Shown piece after piece: positions 43,967 through 53,220 of a stretch of DNA of 64,000 bases; the first letter of the stretch is position 1, and each line of letters starts with the position of its first letter. Position numbers and translations under genes: made by a program. Source of the stretch: Tardiphaga sp. (GTDB lineage Bacteria > Pseudomonadota > Alphaproteobacteria > Rhizobiales > Xanthobacteraceae); assembly GCA_030147505.1 (NCBI GenBank), contig JASBVG010000017.1, positions 62,001-126,000 on the forward strand, given 5' to 3'. The notes below the pieces were generated by a model that did not search any database, had not been told where the DNA came from, and was given only the letters and a program-made list of their open reading frames with translations.

Positions 43967-46900
43967 ATGATTTCCATCGTTCTTTACGGTCGCAACGATA
44001 GTTACGGTTACAACCTGCACAAGCGTGCGGCGCTCAGCTTTAATTGTATGGCCGAACTCCTGACCGACGATAACGATGAAATTCTTTTCGTCGATTATAA
44101 TACGCCGGATGACTTCCCGACTTTCCCTGAGGCGATTCAGGATACATTGACGCCGCTCGCGCGTAAGCGGTTGCGGATATTCCGCGTTCGACCTCATATC
44201 CACGAGCGTTTTCGCAGAAAAACGCGTCTGGTTGCACTAGAGCCAATTTCGCGGAACGTTGCCGTGCGGCGGTCGAACCCCGCCAACCGATGGATTCTTT
44301 CGACTAACACGGACATGATTTTTGTGCCGCAGACCGGGCAATGGTCGCTGTCCGACATGTCGCGTGATCTGCCTTATGGCTTCTATCATGCGCCGCGTCT
44401 CGAAATCCCGGAGACGTTGTGGGAAGGCCTGGATCGTCGAGACTCCCATGGTGCGATCGAAATGATCAAGGACTGGGGCACGACGCTTCACCTCAATGAG
44501 ATCGTGCTCGGTGCAAAGACCATCCTGTACGATGGCCCCGGCGACTTTCAGTTAATGGAACGATCTGATCTGTTCACATATCAGGCGTTTCATGAGGAGA
44601 TGCTGCTCGGCTGGCATGTCGATTCCAATATCGCCAAGCGACTCTATCTCGTTCATGGCAAGGTTGGCGACCTTGGCCAACTGGTTTACGGGTATCATTG
44701 TGATCACACCCGTCAGATCACGCCCATGCATAGTCCTTCGCGGACCCAGAATGACTGGCGTCGTTTCATCGACAATGTCGAAGAGCCTGGAGTGCCCGAG
44801 CAGGAAAATGTCTGGGGCTGCAATGGTGATGATATCGAGGAGGTCAGACTCACAGCCGGAACTTCGATCGGCTATATTGCGGCTCTACGATCTGCCATCG
44901 GGACACCGCTCGCTACGCCTCCGGTCGTTAGGTATTCCACTGAATCCTACGGCTTGGTCGACTATGATCCGAAGCACATCCTCTCTTTCCTGCTGGATAT
45001 CTTCGTCACGGCCAATACTCGCCAGACAGCGATCGGTTGGCTCGGCCTGCGGCGCGAAACGCTCGAGATGTTTGCCCAGGTTTGGGCAAATCTTGGGTTC
45101 GTTGAGCCTATCTTGATTGATGAGGCTGCTGCCAGCCAAAGCAAATTCGAAAACATCCCGAACACGGTCATTGTGAGCCAGGACGAACTGACCGCACGCG
45201 CCAGCGCCTTCGTCGTCGATTTCGGTGCGCCTGTGATCGGCGAACAACTTACTACTACTCAGAAAAACTTGTTGAACTATCTCTTTCTGGAGATTGTAGA
45301 GGCAGAGCGCGTCAGCATGAGGAGCGGAAATGCACCTCGGCGTGTGGTGTCGTTGAACGCTATTCATACTCCTTATGAATCTCTCGTTGCGGCCAATATT
45401 GGTGCCGGCCTAACTCCGTTCGCCACCAGAATGCGGCACGGTTTCGTGCTGCCCGCGGTCGAGGCGCCGCAGGACTGGACCGAATTTCTCCGTCCGACGG
45501 ATGCAGCCGTCCAGCAAGGAACGACCATCGTTGCAAGGCCCGGTGTGACGGGCATGATCTGTTACGGACCGTACAAGCATCTGTCAGCCGGATGCTATCG
45601 GCTCGATTTCGAGATTTCCGGGACGATCTCGGCGATCCAGCCATCCCCGGCACCGGTGGGTTTCATTGAGCTTGTTGGTAGCGAGTACAGTTTCGGTTAT
45701 GTGCCGATCCGTTTCGAAGACGTCGCCGCTGGCAAGATTACGGTCGAGCTGGAAGTCGACAAGATGCAGTTGAGCCAGTCTGCCGGCCTTCTGCAAACGC
45801 GGATCGTCGCCACCTGTGCTATCGAGCTGACTGTGTCGTCGCTGATCTGTGAAAAAGTGGAGACGCTATCGCCAATGCATCGCAGGTCACTGCATGGCGG
45901 TTCCGATTTGCTTGCCGCATTCCGGCTCGGCCAGGCCGGCCGTTGGAATGGCGACATGAGCGTCACGATCGCCGGCGGCATGAAGGATCTGCTTCCCGAT
46001 GCGGGGCGTTTCCTTGTCGCCGCGGCAACAATGAAAGAGGGCAAGCGCGACGCCGCTTTCGCGGCGCGGAACCTTCTAGCGATGGCTCAAACGCTGGTGG
46101 GCGGTCCGCGCTCGATCGTTGGTACGGTCTCTCAGGCTAATCTTATGACGGGCAGATATGAGCTGCGCCTTGCACTTGAGACGAGCGCGCGGAACAACGA
46201 ACCCCTGCTGTTCGTCGGCATCTGTTCGAATGGCCGCTTTCGTCGTGCCGAAGTGATCACCGATGCGCAGGCGCGTGCAGGCGATGTCTTGTGTGAGTTT
46301 GAGGTGCACCCTGATGAGTCTCCAGAAGGAGAGATTCCGGTTGATTTTCTCGTTCAGGCGCTCGGCCGTCGCGGCACAATCAAGTCCTTCCGTCTTCGGC
46401 GCGTGGGCGATGCGATCGATCAGTCGCCGTGGATCGACGAGAGTACTGGAGATGTCGACTGGTTGATAGGGGCGTCGACGACGGATGTCAGGCTGTCGGG
46501 CAACGTCAAGCTGAGCCGTCTTCTCGGTCGTTGGACCGCCAACGGCGAATTGGCGGTCAGGGTCGGAGAACGAGGCCGGATTGCCACCTGTGGTGGCCGG
46601 ACGCTGGCGGCAGGCCGTTATGAAGCGGTTGTTCGGTGCAGGGCAGATACCAGCGACGCACCATTTCTTTTCGTAACGGTCAAGTCGGGCTCCTTCATCC
46701 GGGCGGCCAAGTACATCAGTGGGAGTGACAAAATCGATGCGAGCAGGCTTCTCTTCGAGATTCACGCGAACGAAGAGCCGTCGGGATTGCCCGTTGACAT
46801 CAGTTTGTTCGCGGTTGGCGGCGCGGCTGGAGTCGTTCAATCGATCAAGGTCATGCGTGTTGGTGAGGCGGAGCAGTCCAGTGCGTGGGCCGACCTGCTC

Positions 46901-47278
46901 AGTGAGCACTCCAACTGGTTGCCACTGATGACCGGCGGACCTGCCGCCAAATGGGATCGCGCATCTGTTCGTAGCGTCGGAGATCGTCCGGGCAATGTCG
47001 TTCACGGGCCCTATCTGTCGCTCCCGCCGGGGGGATACAAAGCAACGTTTGAAATTGTGACCAAGAGCGGCAGCAAGCCTCTCGGGACAATTGACGTTGT
47101 TATGGACGGCCAAGTCGTGCGTGAAATCGAGATACTGCCCTCAGGGCGAACGGAGAAGTTCGTCATTCCGTTCGAGGTCACGTCGGGGCAGGGCACGAAT
47201 ATAGAAACCCGCGTCTGGACCAAGGGCGCCGGCGATTTCCAAGTGTTGGCCGTAAAGGTCGAGAAGGCCGTGCAATAA
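43967..47278 (+). CDS. Large GT-A-type glycosyltransferase with repeated C-terminal accessory domain 2
   Basis: A 1103-residue protein from ATG 43967 (MISIVLYGRNDSYGYNLHK); a TTG 24 bases earlier is less likely. Residues 1-320 look like a GT-A transferase: a nucleotide-binding start and a DxD-like TNTDMIFVP near residue 115. Residues 330-500 are an unrecognised alpha/beta region. The rest contains about four repeats, centred on YGPYKHLSAGCYRLDF (near 530), TGRYELRLAL (728), AAGRYEAVVRC (882) and HGPYLSLPPGGYKATF (1021). The second and third are clear tandem copies, each ending in V-[DQ]-x-L/F..RVG..(D/E)QS.W. The repeats look beta-rich and could bind glycan. Divergent from the epimerase; followed by terminator hairpins. 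Confidence 0.78.
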   Translation: MISIVLYGRNDSYGYNLHKRAALSFNCMAELLTDDNDEILFVDYNTPDDFPTFPEAIQDTLTPLARKRLRIFRVRPHIHERFRRKTRLVALEPISRNVAVRRSNPANRWILSTNTDMIFVPQTGQWSLSDMSRDLPYGFYHAPRLEIPETLWEGLDRRDSHGAIEMIKDWGTTLHLNEIVLGAKTILYDGPGDFQLMERSDLFTYQAFHEEMLLGWHVDSNIAKRLYLVHGKVGDLGQLVYGYHCDHTRQITPMHSPSRTQNDWRRFIDNVEEPGVPEQENVWGCNGDDIEEVRLTAGTSIGYIAALRSAIGTPLATPPVVRYSTESYGLVDYDPKHILSFLLDIFVTANTRQTAIGWLGLRRETLEMFAQVWANLGFVEPILIDEAAASQSKFENIPNTVIVSQDELTARASAFVVDFGAPVIGEQLTTTQKNLLNYLFLEIVEAERVSMRSGNAPRRVVSLNAIHTPYESLVAANIGAGLTPFATRMRHGFVLPAVEAPQDWTEFLRPTDAAVQQGTTIVARPGVTGMICYGPYKHLSAGCYRLDFEISGTISAIQPSPAPVGFIELVGSEYSFGYVPIRFEDVAAGKITVELEVDKMQLSQSAGLLQTRIVATCAIELTVSSLICEKVETLSPMHRRSLHGGSDLLAAFRLGQAGRWNGDMSVTIAGGMKDLLPDAGRFLVAAATMKEGKRDAAFAARNLLAMAQTLVGGPRSIVGTVSQANLMTGRYELRLALETSARNNEPLLFVGICSNGRFRRAEVITDAQARAGDVLCEFEVHPDESPEGEIPVDFLVQALGRRGTIKSFRLRRVGDAIDQSPWIDESTGDVDWLIGASTTDVRLSGNVKLSRLLGRWTANGELAVRVGERGRIATCGGRTLAAGRYEAVVRCRADTSDAPFLFVTVKSGSFIRAAKYISGSDKIDASRLLFEIHANEEPSGLPVDISLFAVGGAAGVVQSIKVMRVGEAEQSSAWADLLSEHSNWLPLMTGGPAAKWDRASVRSVGDRPGNVVHGPYLSLPPGGYKATFEIVTKSGSKPLGTIDVVMDGQVVREIEILPSGRTEKFVIPFEVTSGQGTNIETRVWTKGAGDFQVLAVKVEKAVQ

Positions 47279-47279
47279 A

Positions 47280-47355
47280 AAGATCGGCGCGTCAGAGGCG
47301 CGCCGATCTTCAATTTCGTTCAAGCAGGCGGACCGAACATTGATCGGTCCGCCTG
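47280..47355. terminator. Two tandem hairpins forming a bidirectional terminator
   Basis: Hairpin 1 pairs AGATCGGCGCG (47281-47291) with CGCGCCGATCT (47299-47309). Hairpin 2 pairs CAGGCGGACCGA (47325-47336) with TCGGTCCGCCTG (47344-47355). Both stems are perfect and lie in the 84-base gap between convergent genes ending at 47278 and 47363. T-runs are short, so efficiency is uncertain. Confidence 0.75.
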
Positions 47356-47362
47356 TCTGTCT

Positions 47363-48691
47363 TCAGCGAACGCCGTAGCCCATGCGCGCCAGCTTGGTGC
47401 CGGTCGGGACGTCGTCGGGACTGATCACACGCCAGGGGTCGATAATGACCTTTGGTTTCGCGCCCGCCTCGAACAGATTCTTGCCCTTGAAGTGGGGCCA
47501 GGGGGTCGTGATGACGAGGATGTCCGCTGCGACTGCGTCAGCGAGATCGTTGGCGAATAGAACCTTGTCAGTCAGTACGACTTCGGCGCCGGGCATTGCG
47601 AGCGGATCGTAGACCGTGACGAGATATCCGGCTGCGCTCAGTTGATCAGCGAGGGCCACACCCTGGCTCTCTTCGACAACCGGCGTCTCGGGCTTGTAGG
47701 ACAGGCCCAACACGGCGACGCGGGTCGGCGGCTCGGCATGGGCCTGCACGGCACCGATCAGGCGCTCGATCTGATGGTCGTTGATCCTGTCGGTGGCTTC
47801 GGCGAGGTCACAACGCACTCCGATCGAACGCCCCAAGGCCGCGAAGGCCTTGTTATCGCGCGGGAAGCAGGGGCCGCCATAGCCGATCGCGCCCTTGATA
47901 TATTTCGAGCCGACACGGGTATCCGAGCCCACGGCAGTCGAGACTACATCGACATCTGCGCCGGGCAGCTTGTCGCACATCTCGGCGAGCATGTTTGCGT
48001 AGGAGATCTTGGTGGTCACATAGGTGTTCACCGAGATCTTGGTGAGCTCGGCATTGACGAAGCTCATGCGACGGATGATCGGGTCGTTGTCGCACGACTG
48101 CTTGTAGATATCTTCCAGGAACTGACCGGTTTCCGCATCGGACTCACCGATGAGGATGAAGTCCGGGCGCAGCATGTCACGGACCACGGTGCCGAGCGCG
48201 ATGAATTCCGGATTGTAGGCGAGACCCAGCTGAGGACCGAGCGTGCGGCCTGACGCTTCTTCGAGTTCCTTGCGTAGCTCACCGCCGGTCGAGCCCGGCA
48301 TGACGGTAGAGGTCACGACCACGACGTGACGTTCCTGCTTGGAGCGCAGGGCCTCGCCGAGCGAGCGGATCGCCGCGATCATGAACTTGTTCGAAAACAG
48401 CTTGTCGGCGCCGCTCGGGGTCGGAACGATGATGAAGGTGACGTCCGATCCCCTCACCACTTCGTCCCAGGAGTGCGTCGCCCGGAGGCGACCTTTGCTC
48501 TTGTCGATATATTCCTGCAGCTGCGGTTCATCGACCGGCGCCTGGCCTTGATTAATTGCCGAAACGAACTTGTCGTTGAGATCGAGCCCGATCACTTCGA
48601 AACCCTTGGCAGCCATGACGGCCGCCATGGGTGAGCCGAGTTTACCAAGGCCGATGATGGAGATGCGCGGAGGCTTTTTGTCAGAGCTCAT
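47363..48691 (-). CDS. UDP-glucose/GDP-mannose dehydrogenase family protein
   Basis: A 442-residue NAD-dependent enzyme that oxidises a nucleotide-sugar to a uronic acid, from ATG 48691 (MSSDKKPPRIS); the frame upstream lacks family sequence. N-terminal Rossmann IIGLGKLGSPMAAVMAAKGF, TSTVMPGSTGGEL, YNPEFIALGTVVRDML, central NAELTKISVNTYVTTKIS and the catalytic cysteine in IGYGGPCFPRDNKA are visible. GGPCFPRD differs from the usual GGSCFPKD. Substrate may be UDP-glucose, UDP-HexNAc or GDP-mannose. It suggests an acidic sugar in the glycan. Confidence 0.92.
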   Translation of the reverse strand: MSSDKKPPRISIIGLGKLGSPMAAVMAAKGFEVIGLDLNDKFVSAINQGQAPVDEPQLQEYIDKSKGRLRATHSWDEVVRGSDVTFIIVPTPSGADKLFSNKFMIAAIRSLGEALRSKQERHVVVVTSTVMPGSTGGELRKELEEASGRTLGPQLGLAYNPEFIALGTVVRDMLRPDFILIGESDAETGQFLEDIYKQSCDNDPIIRRMSFVNAELTKISVNTYVTTKISYANMLAEMCDKLPGADVDVVSTAVGSDTRVGSKYIKGAIGYGGPCFPRDNKAFAALGRSIGVRCDLAEATDRINDHQIERLIGAVQAHAEPPTRVAVLGLSYKPETPVVEESQGVALADQLSAAGYLVTVYDPLAMPGAEVVLTDKVLFANDLADAVAADILVITTPWPHFKGKNLFEAGAKPKVIIDPWRVISPDDVPTGTKLARMGYGVR

Positions 48692-48950
48692 GTGGATCTC
48701 GTGGCAGGTCGCCTCGCGGACAAGTACGCATTGCAAAGGCGATGAGGTTATAGATGAGGAAGAATATCCGTATTCCGACGAATAGCGGAATGTCATTCAA
48801 GCAGTCGACGGTCGAGATTCGAATAGCGACGCGCAATCATGACAGGATCATTTCCGCGCCGTGGTTATAGTGCGCCTGCCTGCCGAGTCCATACGATTTT
48901 GCTGCCGGGCAGCGCTGGACTACAGGAGATTTCGCCGCGAAACCATTTGG

Positions 48951-50150
48951 TTAGCTGCCTTTCAGCTGTCGGTAGGCGTTTCTAACCTGTTCCGCGCTGG
49001 TGTCCCAGCTGAAGCGCAATGCCTGGCGCTGAAGTGTCATCGAGGTGTCACCTAAAAGGACTGTATCCGATGCCGTTGCCCGGAAGGCCTCGGTCCATGC
49101 ATCGATATCCAGAGCGGGAACGGTCATCGTCGTGCCCGCAGTGATTTCATCCATGGATGTTCCAGAGCTGTGGACGACTGTCGTTCCGCAGGCCATGGCT
49201 TCAACGACTGGCATCCCGAACCCTTCATAGATCGACGGAAACATCAACGCCCGGGCTCCCTCATAAAGCGAGCGCAAGCCGGCATTTGACACACCTCCTA
49301 CGAAAATGAGGCTACCTTCGGTCCTCATCCTCTCGGTTTCTGCCGGAAGCTCAAGTTCTCCCCACCCGCCGCCTCCGGCAATCACGAGCGGCGCAGCAAT
49401 GCGCTCGGTCTTGGAAAGTCGTCCGAAGGCGGTGATCAATGTGCGGAGGTTCTTCCGAGGTTCGAGCGTGCCGACGGCCAGATAGTAGTCTCCTTGGAGA
49501 CCCAGCATCCGAAGTTCAGCCTGCGTATGCTCAAGGCCGTATGGTCGAAAAATTTCACTTGCGGCTGGGGGGGCCACGAAGATTCGGTCGCTCGGATAAT
49601 TCAGCAGTTCTGAGATTTCTCTGCGGCTGAATTCCGAGATCGTGTGAACGAGCGGCGTCTTTTCCAGAGCGCGGGGAAGCTGCTCGAGGCGACGCAATCG
49701 CTCGGCCGGATGCGACCGCGGATAGCGCATGAACGAGAGGTCGTAGACGACCGGAAGAGTGACGACGCCGGGATCAGAGAATGGCAGAAAATTAAAGGCG
49801 TGAAATAGATCGAACGATTGTCGTGTGACAGTGCGCGCAAACTGGGCGCGATACAACGCAGGCGCCAGTCGCGATTGTCTCAATCCCTGGACAGCAAGCT
49901 TCTTCAAGCCAGCCAAGCTGCCGCTCGCCGATTTATTCTCGCGGGCCAACTCTTTCGAAGCTGCAAGATGATCCAGCGCTTGATGGTCAAGCGATTGCCA
50001 GGATGTGAGGTCGAAACCCGAGAAGCGCAGACTTGTATCGCTACGAAGCAAAGCCTTCATAATGTTAAAGGAGTAGTTTCCGATTCCCGTCATCGGGCCG
50101 GCCATGACGCGCATTTCGATCCCGATATGCGTGGGCTGCTCTGCTGGCAA
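48951..50150 (-). CDS. Glycosyltransferase family 4
   Basis: A 399-residue GT-B enzyme from TTG 50150; the N-terminal HIGIEMRVMAGPMTGIGNYSF matches the common GIDAR..GPMTGIGRY start, which supports this start over an ATG at 50114. FLAVGTLEPRKNLRTLI appears as YYLAVGTLEPRKNLRTLITA, followed by FVGGVSNAGLRSLYEGARAL and the EX7E motif EGFGMPVVEAMACG. The enzyme is typical of mannosyl/rhamnosyl transferases. It diverges from the AGE-family isomerase. Confidence 0.9.
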   Translation of the reverse strand: MPAEQPTHIGIEMRVMAGPMTGIGNYSFNIMKALLRSDTSLRFSGFDLTSWQSLDHQALDHLAASKELARENKSASGSLAGLKKLAVQGLRQSRLAPALYRAQFARTVTRQSFDLFHAFNFLPFSDPGVVTLPVVYDLSFMRYPRSHPAERLRRLEQLPRALEKTPLVHTISEFSRREISELLNYPSDRIFVAPPAASEIFRPYGLEHTQAELRMLGLQGDYYLAVGTLEPRKNLRTLITAFGRLSKTERIAAPLVIAGGGGWGELELPAETERMRTEGSLIFVGGVSNAGLRSLYEGARALMFPSIYEGFGMPVVEAMACGTTVVHSSGTSMDEITAGTTMTVPALDIDAWTEAFRATASDTVLLGDTSMTLQRQALRFSWDTSAEQVRNAYRQLKGS

Positions 50151-50354
50151 TGCGTCTTCCTTGAACTGGCCGCGGCATATTGCTCGGCGCTTTGAATTTA
50201 AGCTCCGATCTGTACTACGCGCGCAATTACGTGATCAAGCCGGCATGCCCAAGAGGTCACTTGGACTGACGGATGTGTTCTGAGCCCGCATTGCGTCTTG
50301 CCACAATCGGCTGTTACTAGTCCCCGGGACACCGCATAACCACCAGAGGACGCA

Positions 50355-51527
50355 ATGGCAGAACCGACCGGCCTACGCGCTAGCGAGCGAGCAGGGGCGA
50401 CCTATAATGTCGTCTATCAAGTTGGGGCGTCCCTAGTCGCTGACGCTTTTCCGCTCTGGGGCGGTGCCGGTTGGGACACGGTGGCCGGCGGCTTCATCGA
50501 GCGCCTCGATCAGAACGGCGAGCCCGATCTTGCCGCCGCCCGCCGCGTTCGTGTGCAGGCTCGTCAGATCTATTGTTATGCCAAGGCCGCTCAGCTCGGC
50601 TGGTATCCCGAAGGTGCCGAAATGGCGCGGAAGGGGCTCGACTACATGCTTGTCAAGGCCAAATCGCCAGACGGTAAGCCCGGCTTCGTGCATATTCTCG
50701 CGCCAGACGGAACGGTGCTCAACCCGCTCCGCGATAGTTATGATCACGCCTTCATTCTGCTCGCGCTGGCGACGGTCTATCAGCTCGACCGCGACGTGAA
50801 GGTGCGGGTCGAAATCGACAGTCTGATGCATTTTATCGACAATCAGCTTCGCTCTCCCGATGGCGGCTATGTCGAAGGCATTCCAGCCGCCATGCCGCGG
50901 CGGCAAAATCCGCAGATGCATCTGTTCGAGGCCTTCATCGCGGCTTTCGATGCGACCCATGATCCGGCATTTCAGCAGCGCGCCGGAGATATCTTCGGAT
51001 TGTTCGTTTCGAATATGTTCGATTCGCAGACCGGCGTACTCGGCGAATATTTCGAGCAGGACTGGTCGCGCATCGAGCCGGTGAGTGTCGAGCCCGGCCA
51101 TCAGGCCGAGTGGGTGTGGCTGCTCAAGCAGTTCGAGCGTATCACCGGTTGTCCGACCGGGAAATATCGCGCTGCTCTACTGGAGACTGCGCTGCGCTAT
51201 CGCGATGCCACTGGCTGTCTTGTCGACGAAGGCGATGTGCAGGGGAATATCGTTAAATCGACGCGGCGCCTGTGGCCGCAGACCGAAATCATCAAGGCCT
51301 GGCTCGCGCAGGCCGAGTCCGGCGTCGAGGGCTCGGCTGACAAGGCGCGGGCGGCGTTGGTGCGGCTGGACAGATACTATCTGCAGCATCCGGTCAAAGG
51401 CGGTTGGTACGACCAGTTCGACGCGGACGGCAACTCGCTCGTGGATACGATCCCGGCGTCGTCTTTCTATCACATCCTCTGCGCGGTCGCGGAGGCCGAT
51501 CGCGTACTCGGGCCTGACGCTCAGTAA
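50355..51527 (+). CDS. AGE-family sugar epimerase/isomerase (mannose-6-phosphate isomerase-like)
   Basis: A 390-residue (alpha/alpha)6-barrel protein. Family marks are VRVQARQIYCYAKAAQLGW, NPLRDSYDHAFILLALA, NPQMHLFEAFIAAFDA and EPGHQAEWVWLL with the catalytic histidine, and SFYHILCAV near the end. Members interconvert N-acylglucosamine/mannosamine or aldose/ketose sugars such as mannose/fructose; several in polysaccharide loci act as mannose-6-phosphate isomerase. It could feed GDP-mannose synthesis; no manB/manC is in this window. Its stop overlaps the convergent FkbM gene by seven bases. Confidence 0.87.
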   Translation: MAEPTGLRASERAGATYNVVYQVGASLVADAFPLWGGAGWDTVAGGFIERLDQNGEPDLAAARRVRVQARQIYCYAKAAQLGWYPEGAEMARKGLDYMLVKAKSPDGKPGFVHILAPDGTVLNPLRDSYDHAFILLALATVYQLDRDVKVRVEIDSLMHFIDNQLRSPDGGYVEGIPAAMPRRQNPQMHLFEAFIAAFDATHDPAFQQRAGDIFGLFVSNMFDSQTGVLGEYFEQDWSRIEPVSVEPGHQAEWVWLLKQFERITGCPTGKYRAALLETALRYRDATGCLVDEGDVQGNIVKSTRRLWPQTEIIKAWLAQAESGVEGSADKARAALVRLDRYYLQHPVKGGWYDQFDADGNSLVDTIPASSFYHILCAVAEADRVLGPDAQ

Positions 51528-52417
51528 GTCTTCCCTAGCAGCTCGAAGGGCGGCGCGTTGCGGACGCGCTGGTCGACGAAATCGAGATCACGCACGAACA
51601 TCTCGTCAAGCTCGCAGCCGGGACCAAGCTTGCGCGCCGTCGGATCGTAGGCGACAGGCGCGAAACCGTGACCGCGCAGATGGGCACGGATGCCATCCAC
51701 GGTTTCGCCATAGCGTTCGATCAGGCCGTTGATCTCCACCATCACCACCTTGAAATCGGGATTGGCGAGGATCCGCGGCGCACCGCGCAGCACGTGCATC
51801 TCATAGCCCTCGACATCGAGCTTGAGTGCGCGCGGGGCGCGGTCGCCGGCGATGTCGTCGAGGCGGCGCTGCGGCACCGTCGTGCCGCAGCCTCGCACCA
51901 CATGGTTGAGACCATGCTGGCCAACCGAGAGCGTCAATGTGCCCTCGGCATCGCCCACGGCTACATTGTGCAACTCGATGCGGTCGTCGAGCCCGTTGAG
52001 GCGCACATTGTCGGACAGCGTACGGAACGTATCGAGCGCCGGCTCGCAGGCGATCACCCGGCAGCCAGTCGTCCTGGCCGAGAGAAGGCCGTAGACGCCG
52101 ACATTTGCGCCGATGTCGAGCAACAGATCGTCCGCGCGCAGGAAATGGCAGAAAAAGCCCATATTGTGGAAGTCGTAGAACTGGTGGAGATAGAGGCCGG
52201 TGGCAAAATTGCTTTGGTTCGGCACGATGATCTGCAGATCGTTCGGCAGCTGCAGTACCACTTTGTGGTTCATCGTCTTGCGCGCGAGATTCCAGGTGAC
52301 GTAGTCGAACAGCGTCTTTGCCTTGCTGCCGGTTGTGAGCGGATGCGCAAGGATGTCGCGCATGACGCCGAAGCGCTCCATGCCGAGTCTGATATAGCGG
52401 GAAGGCCAAAAGGTCAT
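51521..52417 (-). CDS. FkbM-family SAM-dependent methyltransferase
   Basis: A 298-residue protein with the complete FkbM core: LLLDIGANVGVYGLLSART near residue 97, VIACEPALDTFRTLSDNV, and the C-terminal LKLDVEGYEMHVLRGAPRIL, with VVMVEINGLIERYG after. It is the third FkbM-type domain in the locus. FkbM enzymes O-methylate sugars or polyketides. The 280 bases upstream to the next gene contain nothing I can identify. Confidence 0.88.
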   Translation of the reverse strand: MTFWPSRYIRLGMERFGVMRDILAHPLTTGSKAKTLFDYVTWNLARKTMNHKVVLQLPNDLQIIVPNQSNFATGLYLHQFYDFHNMGFFCHFLRADDLLLDIGANVGVYGLLSARTTGCRVIACEPALDTFRTLSDNVRLNGLDDRIELHNVAVGDAEGTLTLSVGQHGLNHVVRGCGTTVPQRRLDDIAGDRAPRALKLDVEGYEMHVLRGAPRILANPDFKVVMVEINGLIERYGETVDGIRAHLRGHGFAPVAYDPTARKLGPGCELDEMFVRDLDFVDQRVRNAPPFELLGKTY

Positions 52418-52697
52418 TGCGCGGAATCCGTACGGACAGGCCTGAACCGGCGATGGGCGACCGCTCCCGTTCGCGGCGAGACCGACTTCAGTGCTGTTGA
52501 CACATTGCAGGTATTGCCCCGCCTGTCAGCCAGAACCGTGCGAAAGCGTTAAGGGCCACAGTCCCGGCATCGAGGGCGACAACATGCGTAGCCTTGCCAG
52601 TGCATGCATTGTGAAAGTGATAACATAGCACCTTTACGGCATTTGAGACAAACGTGATGCGTCTGCAATCCGACAGGCCACGTCGGGCGGAGCAAGA

Positions 52698-53129
52698 TCA
52701 GCCTCGCGGCTTCGCACGAAAGACGACGAAATGCGACATGGCGAAGTTAACGATGAAGGCCGTGAAAATGGCGCAAATCTTGGCGGCATAGACCGGCATG
52801 ACCTTCGACAGCACCAGCAGCGTCGCGGTATTGGCGATCATGCCGAGGAAGCCTGACGCTGCAAAAACGAAATAATCCTTCCAGCGAAGCACGCGGCCGG
52901 ACTCCGCCCGGAACGTGATCATGGTGTTCATGACATACGAGCAGGACACCGCAACCATCCAGGCCGCCACATTGGCCGGCACGATCGGAACATTCAGCGC
53001 CTGGTAGGCGATGCTGAAGACGCCGAAATCGATGACTGCATTGGCGACGCCGATGATCCCGAAACTGATCATCTTTGTCACCGTCGGGTGACGCAGCCAG
53101 GTCTCGGCCGTTTGCAGCAGTTTAAACAT
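52698..53129 (-). CDS. GtrA family membrane protein (third copy)
   Basis: A 143-residue protein with four membrane segments: ISFGIIGVANAVIDFGVFSI, VAAWMVAVSCSYVMNTMITF, FAASGFLGMIANTATLLVL and AKICAIFTAFIVNFAMSHFVVF. It has GtrA features but no GtrB partner beside it, unlike the copies at 20428 and 36466. Last gene of the glycan locus; it may serve another lipid-linked sugar or be redundant. Confidence 0.88.
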   Translation of the reverse strand: MFKLLQTAETWLRHPTVTKMISFGIIGVANAVIDFGVFSIAYQALNVPIVPANVAAWMVAVSCSYVMNTMITFRAESGRVLRWKDYFVFAASGFLGMIANTATLLVLSKVMPVYAAKICAIFTAFIVNFAMSHFVVFRAKPRG

Positions 53130-53220
53130 CCATTTGGTCGCGATCTTTGGAACTCGGTCGCTGCATAGCAGGATCGGATCGCGAAGTCCGGGCTTTTTGC
53201 TGGCGCGGAGCAGCTCCGCG

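Noticed and set aside
46076..47113. 345-codon minus-strand frame opposite the large transferase
   Set aside because: Lies within the repeat region of a gene with coherent translation; composition typical of a shadow frame.
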